A stretch of DNA of 43,426 bases from Spirochaetales bacterium (lineage in GTDB: Bacteria > Spirochaetota > Spirochaetia > Sphaerochaetales > Sphaerochaetaceae): assembly GCA_022788185.1 (NCBI GenBank), contig JALEVV010000034.1:1-43426 (forward strand). Reading direction: 5' to 3'. The notes beneath the pieces were generated by a model, which saw only the letters and a list, made by a program, of their open reading frames with translations, made no database searches and was not told where the DNA came from. A program made the translations under genes and the position numbers. The first letter of the stretch is position 1. Each line of letters starts with the position of its first letter. Shown here in pieces: positions 14,900 through 20,813 of this stretch.

Positions 14900-15452
14900 G
14901 TCTTATCTCCTTTTCTATTTCATGTGCAGCAGACAAAATATTCTCAGTCAAAACGACTCTCTCATATGGAGAAAGCTTCATTTCCTCCAGGCTAGCATGC
15001 CCGGCACCGGTCATTACCAGATATGCTTTTGATCCTACATTTCGTGCCATCTCAACATCACTGTGATAGATATCACCTATGAAAATGCATTCACTGAGAT
15101 TCAGCCCGTATTCTTCTGCAGCAATCTTAGGGAAATACGGCTTTGGCTTCCGGCAACTGCATCCGTCTTCCTTACGGTGCGGGCAACAGAATACTTTTTC
15201 AACACTGATACCGGACTCCCTTAGCTCAGAGATCAGCCGATCCGCACTATGGTCAAAATCATCATGACTGATGATTCCCTTTGCTATCCGGCTCTGATTG
15301 GTAATGATGAACAGAAGATATCCGCAGTCCTGAATAATCCTTAGTGCTTCTTTTGCATTATCAAAAAAAGCAAATGATGTGATATCACCATAAGCACTTC
15401 CACCAAGAGTACCCTGCAGATCAAAAAAAACTGCTCTTCTGTCGTTTGCCAT
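14883..15452 (-). CDS. HAD-IIIA protein, GmhB/HisB-N-like, with altered nucleophile motif
   Basis: A 189-residue HAD-superfamily protein of the GmhB (heptose-1,7-bisphosphate phosphatase) and HisB N-domain type. Motif II is ITNQS (50-54), the zinc-binding loop CPH..C.C (C90, H92, C98, C100) is followed by RKPKP with K102, and motif IV is GDIYHSD with D127 and D132. Motif I reads FFDLQGT: the nucleophile D11 is kept, but the second Asp, normally the general acid/base, is Gln13. That predicts slow or altered phosphatase activity, or a phosphotransfer role. It sits between DUF4387 and the permeases in the LacI operon. The ATG is preceded by GTAGGAGATGGT. Confidence 0.78.
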   Translation of the reverse strand: MANDRRAVFFDLQGTLGGSAYGDITSFAFFDNAKEALRIIQDCGYLLFIITNQSRIAKGIISHDDFDHSADRLISELRESGISVEKVFCCPHRKEDGCSCRKPKPYFPKIAAEEYGLNLSECIFIGDIYHSDVEMARNVGSKAYLVMTGAGHASLEEMKLSPYERVVLTENILSAAHEIEKEIRHEKKY

Positions 15453-15460
15453 ACCATCTC

Positions 15461-15772
15461 CTACGGAATTATGAATTCCATCAGCGGTGCATGTTGCTGA
15501 GCACCATAAACATCTCTGTCAAAAGCCGAACCCGATGAAATCTTTCTGTTGAATGTCACTTTAATTCCCATTGCGGAGTCAAAGAAAACCACTTCAGTAA
15601 TATCTTTATCTTGCAGGTTATATGCACGGCAGATATTTTCCCTGTTTATTACACCGCTCCTGACAACACGTTCATAGTTCTCCCTGCTATCAAAAAGAAC
15701 ATCAAGAGTAATCTGAAAAGGACCACTGTTCTTACTTCTGAGTACCTTTGCAAGTTCAACAAGCTTTGTCAT
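15461..15772 (-). CDS. DUF4387 protein (AtuA-associated)
   Basis: A 103-residue protein of the DUF4387 family. Recognised by LAKVLRSKNSGPFQITLDVLF at the N-terminus, the VVFFDSAMGIKVTF core and the C-terminal DRDVYGAQQHAPLMEFIIP. The family has no established activity but is regularly found beside DUF1446 (AtuA-like) proteins, sometimes fused, so the two probably form one enzyme or complex. Here it begins 10 bases after the DUF1446 gene with TAGGAGAT as ribosome binding site. Confidence 0.85.
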   Translation of the reverse strand: MTKLVELAKVLRSKNSGPFQITLDVLFDSRENYERVVRSGVINRENICRAYNLQDKDITEVVFFDSAMGIKVTFNRKISSGSAFDRDVYGAQQHAPLMEFIIP

Positions 15773-15782
15773 GATTTATCTC

Positions 15783-17144
15783 CTATCGCATCTCTATCGG
15801 GAACAGTGCAGTTGGATCAGATACTTTCATCAGATGATAAACAGAGAACTCAAATACCTTTCCGAACTCTATGTCGCTTGGCGCAAACGGAAAAGCAAGA
15901 TTACCAGCTGTTGCTTTTCTGCCTTCATAACCATAGTGCATGAATGTACTCCTTAATGACGCACAAATTGCGGATGCAATATCCTGTGTCTTTGCAACTA
16001 CCTGGAAAAGAACTCCTATCTCGTGCGGAAGATCCTTGAGCGGTTCAAGTTCTCCCATTACCCCGTTTAGTCCATAGTTGTAAAAGGAAATATCATATAA
16101 AGCCGGATTAATTTCGGAATACTGTTCGGCAACACTTTTCCTGACAAGGTCCTCAACTTCCTCAATTTTTGAGATGAGAATTGGATCCCTGACACCTGCA
16201 ATCACACACGTTCTGTAGCTAGTAAGCCTTGCGCCTTCCAGTTTGATCCAATAGCCATCAGAGGGTATAAGATGACTTCCATAAACACTGACTCTATTTT
16301 TTGCTACCTGTTCAAACCTACACTGAGACAGGTCCTGTATAATTCCGGGTCCATGCAGAATATAAGGATGATCTTTCTCATAGAAAGTATGTGCGGCAAC
16401 GCTTAAAGTGGAACATTTTCTCTTTTCATCACACGGATATACATCAAAATGATCTTCATAAAGTTCTCCCATCATGCAGTCTTTTGTTGTACCCGGATTG
16501 CAACATAATGCTCCACACTCAAGTACCTTACCCAAATGATAACTGAGTGCTTTGTCAAAGCCGTTGAATATACCTACTGCGGCAAACGGAGCAGGATCAT
16601 ATGCCCTTCCGCATACAATGAGTTCAGCACCCATGGAAAGGGCCTGAACGATTGGTTCAATACCCATCTGAGCTACTACGGATGTAGTTTCCTCCAATGC
16701 TTCAGCCTCCAAAGGCTTCACAGTCGGACTAAGTGGGATGACTTCCCCTTTGGACATGCTCTTTCTGATTTCTTCTTTAGGTATGTCTGCCCATATTATG
16801 GCTGTTCTTGTACCCTCAAAACCTTCTTCCCTGAGAATTTCATCAATAATGTCCATAGTCCATTCAACATGAACTTTTCCCCCGCTTCCTCCAGCAGATC
16901 CGATCAGGACAGGAATACCAAGTTTTTTTCCTCCTGTAATAATCCTTTTCAAATCCTTTTTGGCCGCTAGGCGAGATACTATCGCAACACCGGCACCCAG
17001 TTTGTGGGGTCCCGCATCCGTTGAACCGGCATCCACGACTATGGCATCGGGTTTCATTTTCAGTCCATTTTCAAAAGATGAATCAGGGAATCCATATCCA
17101 AGAATTCCACACGGAGACAGTATTCTGAATGACTTTTTCCCCAT
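15783..17144 (-). CDS. DUF1446 / AtuA-family protein
   Basis: A 453-residue protein of the DUF1446 family, named for AtuA of acyclic terpene utilisation in Pseudomonas, though most members lie in other contexts. Marks of the family: VDAGSTDAGPHKLG (residues ~38-51), LIGSAGGSGG (~85), ELIVCGRAYDPAPFAA (~190), the EDHFDVYPCDEKRKC region, and PHEIGVLFQVVAKTQDIASAI in the C-terminal part. No biochemical activity is firmly known; in the terpene pathway it acts with CoA-linked steps. Here it has no acyl-CoA genes around it, but a sugar-type importer. The start ATG at 17144 overlaps the lacI stop by one base (TGATG), with AGGAGG inside the end of lacI. Confidence 0.82.
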   Translation of the reverse strand: MGKKSFRILSPCGILGYGFPDSSFENGLKMKPDAIVVDAGSTDAGPHKLGAGVAIVSRLAAKKDLKRIITGGKKLGIPVLIGSAGGSGGKVHVEWTMDIIDEILREEGFEGTRTAIIWADIPKEEIRKSMSKGEVIPLSPTVKPLEAEALEETTSVVAQMGIEPIVQALSMGAELIVCGRAYDPAPFAAVGIFNGFDKALSYHLGKVLECGALCCNPGTTKDCMMGELYEDHFDVYPCDEKRKCSTLSVAAHTFYEKDHPYILHGPGIIQDLSQCRFEQVAKNRVSVYGSHLIPSDGYWIKLEGARLTSYRTCVIAGVRDPILISKIEEVEDLVRKSVAEQYSEINPALYDISFYNYGLNGVMGELEPLKDLPHEIGVLFQVVAKTQDIASAICASLRSTFMHYGYEGRKATAGNLAFPFAPSDIEFGKVFEFSVYHLMKVSDPTALFPIEMR

Positions 17145-18145
17145 CACAGCCTCCTAACGCTTTCTCGTTCAACCAATGTCACGGGCAACAGCACCTTTTC
17201 TGGTACTGGCCGTTCTTCAATAAGATCCGTTGCAATCTGAGCGGCAAATTCTCCTATTCTTTTCGGATATTTCCGTACTGTGGTTATTTTTGGTGAAATA
17301 AAACCACATGACATATTGTCATCCATGCCCATAACGGAAATATCATTTGGCACTTTCAACCCCAGTCTTGCAATCTCCTGGATGAAACCTATTGCAACAA
17401 GGTCATTTCCGCAAAGTACGGCAGAAGGACGGTTCTCCATCTCAGCTACGATTTCTGCATACTGAATACCACTTTCAACTGTCAGGGGCGCATAATGAAT
17501 AAGCGATTCATCGAATTGTATCCCTTTTGAAGAAAGAAAATTAAGATATCCTTTCAGCCTGACACTGTCGCTGTAATCATCGCAGTCATTGGTAATTGGA
17601 TGTACCATGGATATTCTTCGATGACCCATTTCATACAGATAATCCATTGCATCAGAAACAGCCATTGCTGAATCAGTACCCACAATGGGGAATCCTGATA
17701 CTTCTCTTTTATCACCCATAATCACAACAGGACATTTCAAGGCATATAATTTTTGATAATCTACAGCAGGAGAATTAATCATAACGGCATCTACTCTGTG
17801 GCTTTTGACCATATCCAGATACTTTTCCTCCCTTGAGCTCTGCCAGTCACTGTTTGCCAGGATTAAGGAATATCCAAGTTTATCTAGATAATCCTGAGCA
17901 CCACGTACAACATCCGACCAGAATGAGTTAGTTATGTCGGGAATGATGAGCAGTATTGTATTAGTTCGGGTTGTCCTCATTGCCATGGCAAGAGTGTTCT
18001 TTACATATCCAAGTTCCTCTGCTGCAGTCAGGACCTTCTGCCTTGCCCTTTCACTTACACCATACACATCACCAGCAAGAACCCTGCTTGCTGTACTTTT
18101 TGATACGTTGGCTTTGTTTGCAACATCAATAATTGTAACAGACAC
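17144..18145 (-). CDS. LacI-family transcriptional repressor of the AT-rich operon
   Basis: A 333-residue LacI/GalR regulator. The N-terminal helix-turn-helix is TIIDVANKANVSKSTASRVL and the hinge helix RARQKVLTAAEELGYVKN; the periplasmic-binding-like sensor domain follows (ILLIIPDITNSFWSDVVRGA ... AVLCGNDLVAIGFIQEIARLG ... VMGMDDNMSCGFISPKITTV). The start is the GTG at 18145, 5 bases after AGGAG; upstream codons in the same frame lie across the operator and promoter and are not translated. It is the first gene of its own operon, so it is autoregulated, with a candidate operator 20 bases upstream. The effector is presumably derived from the imported substrate. Confidence 0.88.
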   Translation of the reverse strand: MSVTIIDVANKANVSKSTASRVLAGDVYGVSERARQKVLTAAEELGYVKNTLAMAMRTTRTNTILLIIPDITNSFWSDVVRGAQDYLDKLGYSLILANSDWQSSREEKYLDMVKSHRVDAVMINSPAVDYQKLYALKCPVVIMGDKREVSGFPIVGTDSAMAVSDAMDYLYEMGHRRISMVHPITNDCDDYSDSVRLKGYLNFLSSKGIQFDESLIHYAPLTVESGIQYAEIVAEMENRPSAVLCGNDLVAIGFIQEIARLGLKVPNDISVMGMDDNMSCGFISPKITTVRKYPKRIGEFAAQIATDLIEERPVPEKVLLPVTLVERESVRRL

Positions 18146-18164
18146 ACTATCTCCTAATATTTTT

Positions 18165-18176
18165 GAGAACGTTCCC
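18165..18176. promoter_or_regulatory. LacI-type operator GAGAACGTTCCC
   Basis: The core GAACGTTC is a perfect 8-base palindrome with the central CG typical of LacI-family operators. It lies between the -10 box and the GTG start of lacI, where binding would block transcription of the whole operon. Confidence 0.6.
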
Positions 18177-18192
18177 GAAACTTCTTTTTTCA

Positions 18193-18220
18193 AGTATATA
18201 TCACATTCAGGCTTATGCAA
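18193..18220 (-). promoter_or_regulatory. Promoter of the LacI operon
   Basis: TTGCAT (18220-18215) and TATACT (18198-18193) are 16 bases apart on the minus strand. The predicted start is around 18186, about 10 bases before the operator. This is the only good promoter found for the nine-gene unit. Confidence 0.6.
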
Positions 18221-18293
18221 GATTTTTTTTGGATTCAATTTATAGCTTTTGGTATATCCTTACACTGAAACCAAAAAGTTAAAGACATTACTA

Positions 18294-18340
18294 CCGCAAA
18301 AATAAAGGGCTGCTAAAGAACCCTTGAGTTTTATAGCAGC
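18294..18340 (-). terminator. Terminator after the hexosamine kinase gene
   Basis: On the minus strand GCTGCTA (18340-18334) pairs with TAGCAGC (18315-18309), then CCTTTATTTTTG follows as a U-tract. It separates the kinase transcript from the LacI operon, which lies downstream in the same direction. Confidence 0.7.
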
Positions 18341-18365
18341 ACCAATTAGCAGTAATTCTGTATTA

Positions 18366-19439
18366 TCAGCGATATAGCTCAGGATCAGCTGCAATCCTTT
18401 CCATCTCTTCCCTCTGCTCCAGCATGTCCCTTAACAGTCCTGTCTGAGTCCTCGTACGGACAAGATTATGCTCCGGGTAATCGGTATGGTAGTAGACGTC
18501 TCCGGCGAGGTAGTCGTCAAGGAACCTGACAGCCTGTTCATAGACGATCGTGATGACACCCAGTACCAGGGTTTTCCTTTCCTCTGCGGTAATGATGGGA
18601 CTCACAGCAGGTATGAAGCCCTTTGCATATGCCCTGTACATATCAAGGTCCAGGCCTGCCTTCCAGTACTCCTTCTCATCCTCGGCAACCTTATTTGCCG
18701 AATATCTGATGGAGTCGGCAAAGTCGTGGCAGAGAAGACCCGGCATGACGGTATCCAGGTCGATGACCGCAAGTGGTTCAAGGGTATCCTTATCCACAAG
18801 GACGTTGCTGGTCTTAGTGTCGTTGTGAGTGACACGGAGAGGAAGATTCATCGCAGAAAGACGCGATGCCTCATCCTTCAGGCTTATAAGGTATTCGATA
18901 TCCTCCTTTGCGCTTTCCACCCTTTTCACGGGATCCTTTTCCACTGTTTCCAGGAAGTGTGCGATGCGCTTTGGCGTGTTGTGGAAATCGGGAATTGTTT
19001 CAGTAAGAAGAGAGGCATCGATATCTGCCAGATCAAGGGCAAAGGTGCCGAAGGCACGTCCTGCCATCTCCAGGGATTCGGCCGTGGCCTTTCCTTCAAA
19101 GGAAACGGTGTTGGCGATGAATTTAGACATGCGGTATGCACCGCTTTCATCCCTGTAAAGGAGAGTGCCGTTATCGGAAGGGAGGAAGTGAAGGGTTGCC
19201 CTTTCAGGGTCCTTCCCCCTCGCTTCGGCTTTCCGCCTGATATGATTCGTGACGGTGTCGATATTCCTCATCATGCCTTCCGCATCGGCGAAGATCGAGG
19301 TGTTGATACGCTGAAAAATATACCTCTCACCGTTTGAATCGGTGATGAGATCGGTAGTGTTGATGATACCGTTCGTAAGGGCCTTTGAGTCCTTTATCGG
19401 GAAGGCTGCGGGAAAGTGGGAAAGTGCTTCTTTGTTCAT
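18366..19439 (-). CDS. nahK: N-acetylhexosamine 1-kinase (NahK-like, APH fold)
   Basis: A 357-residue aminoglycoside-phosphotransferase-fold kinase closely matching Bifidobacterium NahK, which makes GlcNAc-1-phosphate and GalNAc-1-phosphate from ATP. Shared segments include GIINTTDLI (24-32), RYIFQRINTSIFADAEGMMR (39-58), the catalytic loop LRVTHNDTKTSNVL (201-214) with D207, the metal motif IDLDTVMPG (226-234), and the end YPEHNLVRTRTQTGLL. Length equals that of NahK (about 359). There is no signal peptide. It is transcribed alone, divergent from the Gfo/Idh/MocA gene, and ended by its own terminator. It fits salvage of hexosamines released from host glycans, together with the GH94 phosphorylase. 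Confidence 0.87.
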   Translation of the reverse strand: MNKEALSHFPAAFPIKDSKALTNGIINTTDLITDSNGERYIFQRINTSIFADAEGMMRNIDTVTNHIRRKAEARGKDPERATLHFLPSDNGTLLYRDESGAYRMSKFIANTVSFEGKATAESLEMAGRAFGTFALDLADIDASLLTETIPDFHNTPKRIAHFLETVEKDPVKRVESAKEDIEYLISLKDEASRLSAMNLPLRVTHNDTKTSNVLVDKDTLEPLAVIDLDTVMPGLLCHDFADSIRYSANKVAEDEKEYWKAGLDLDMYRAYAKGFIPAVSPIITAEERKTLVLGVITIVYEQAVRFLDDYLAGDVYYHTDYPEHNLVRTRTQTGLLRDMLEQREEMERIAADPELYR

Positions 19440-19476
19440 ATCTCAATCATAAACCATTATCAGTGAATTAGCCATA

Positions 19477-19505
19477 TTGCTTTCACCGTGGACGGGGGTT
19501 ATAAT
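19477..19505 (+). promoter_or_regulatory. Promoter of the Gfo/Idh/MocA gene
   Basis: TTGCTT (19477-19482) and a perfect TATAAT (19500-19505) are separated by 17 bases, 21 bases before the ATG at 19527. It lies in the 87-base divergent gap with the kinase gene; no clear promoter was seen for the kinase. Confidence 0.65.
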
Positions 19506-19526
19506 TTTTTTCCGATGGAGGTTGAT

Positions 19527-20813
19527 ATGGAAAAGAAGAAGATCCGTATCGCTATTGCGGGCCTGGGCTCGCGCGGAAGGACTGCCTACGGCGCAATCCT
19601 TCTCGACATGAAGGACAGGGCAGAGGTCGTTGCCGTTGCAGACTTTGATGAAAACAGGACGCGCCTTGCCGCGGCAGAACACAATGTCGCACCGGACATG
19701 GTGTTTTCATCAGTGGAGGAGATGCTTTCAAAGGATAAGCTTGCCGATGCCGTCCTGATCTGCACGCAGGATCAGGATCATGTGCGCCATGCGCTCATGG
19801 CCCTTGAAAAGGGATATGACATCCTGCTTGAGAAGCCGGTGAGTCCCGACCTGAATGAGCTCAGGGCAATCGTGAGGAAGAGTGAGGAGACCGGACGCAG
19901 AGTACTGGTCTGTCATGTACTGAGATACACTCCGTTCTTCCAGACAATAAAGAAAGCAATCGACAGCGGCCGGATCGGACGTGTCGTCACCGTGCAGGCC
20001 ATCGAGAACGTCAGATACTGGCATCAGGCCCACTCCTTCGTGAGAGGCAACTGGAGAAGGAAGGAAGATACAAGCCCCATGATCCTGGCAAAGTGCTGCC
20101 ATGATCTGGACTACCTCATCTGGCTCTGCGGTTCAAAGTGCAGGAGCGTCTCATCCTACGGCTCACTGAGCTACTTCAAGGCTGAGTGCGCACCCGAGGG
20201 TGCTGCAATGCGCTGTATGGACGGCTGTAAGGCCAAGGAAAACTGTCCCTACGATGCTGAGAAGATCTATCTCACGAATAAGGATACGGGCATTCTCGGC
20301 GGAAACACCGAGTGGCCTATCGACGTGCTTTCCGATGAACCCACCGTGGAGTCGGTCACTAAGGCGATCAAGGAAGGGCCCTACGGCAGATGCGTGTTCC
20401 ACTGTGACAACGATGTAGTCGACAACCAGATCGTTGCCATGGAGATGGAAAGCGGTGCAACGGTAACTCTCACGATGTCCGCATTCACCAGCATCGGCGG
20501 ACGCACCATCAAGGTGATGGGAACCCTCGGTGACATCACGGGCGACATGCATGATAACATCATTAAGATCACTGAATTCGGAAAGGAACCTGAAATCATC
20601 GACCTCGGTCGTGAGGAAAAGGACTTTGCAGGCCATGGCGGCGGCGATGCAATGCTCATAGATGAGTTTGTTTCACTGCTTGAGGGCGCTGAAGTGAACA
20701 ACACGGTCACTACCCTGGCAGTCAGTGTGGAGAGCCACCTGGTGGCACTGGCAGCTGAGACCTCCCGTCTGGAAGACGGAAAGCCCCAGCTCATTGCCCC
20801 GCTCAGAGGCTGA
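19527..20813 (+). CDS. Gfo/Idh/MocA-family sugar oxidoreductase
   Basis: A 428-residue NAD(P)-dependent dehydrogenase-like protein. The Rossmann dinucleotide loop is AIAGLGSRG (9-17), the substrate-side motif LLEKPVS (100-106) has the catalytic Lys103, and CHDLDYL (191-197) is the third family motif. It carries a Cys-rich insertion with C221, C230, C234 and C240 (CMDGCKAKENC), seen in a subset of the family and possibly binding a metal. The start ATG at 19527 has GGAGG 6 bases upstream; an earlier in-frame ATG at 19488 precedes the transcription start. It converges with the GH38 gene (11-base overlap). Substrate is likely a sugar or glycoside; family members can also be NAD-dependent glycosidases. 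Confidence 0.85.
   Translation: MEKKKIRIAIAGLGSRGRTAYGAILLDMKDRAEVVAVADFDENRTRLAAAEHNVAPDMVFSSVEEMLSKDKLADAVLICTQDQDHVRHALMALEKGYDILLEKPVSPDLNELRAIVRKSEETGRRVLVCHVLRYTPFFQTIKKAIDSGRIGRVVTVQAIENVRYWHQAHSFVRGNWRRKEDTSPMILAKCCHDLDYLIWLCGSKCRSVSSYGSLSYFKAECAPEGAAMRCMDGCKAKENCPYDAEKIYLTNKDTGILGGNTEWPIDVLSDEPTVESVTKAIKEGPYGRCVFHCDNDVVDNQIVAMEMESGATVTLTMSAFTSIGGRTIKVMGTLGDITGDMHDNIIKITEFGKEPEIIDLGREEKDFAGHGGGDAMLIDEFVSLLEGAEVNNTVTTLAVSVESHLVALAAETSRLEDGKPQLIAPLRG

Noticed and set aside
18146-18238. N-terminal extension of the LacI protein
   Set aside because: It would place the start upstream of the operator and the -10 box; the GTG at 18145 has a good ribosome binding site and gives the normal family length.
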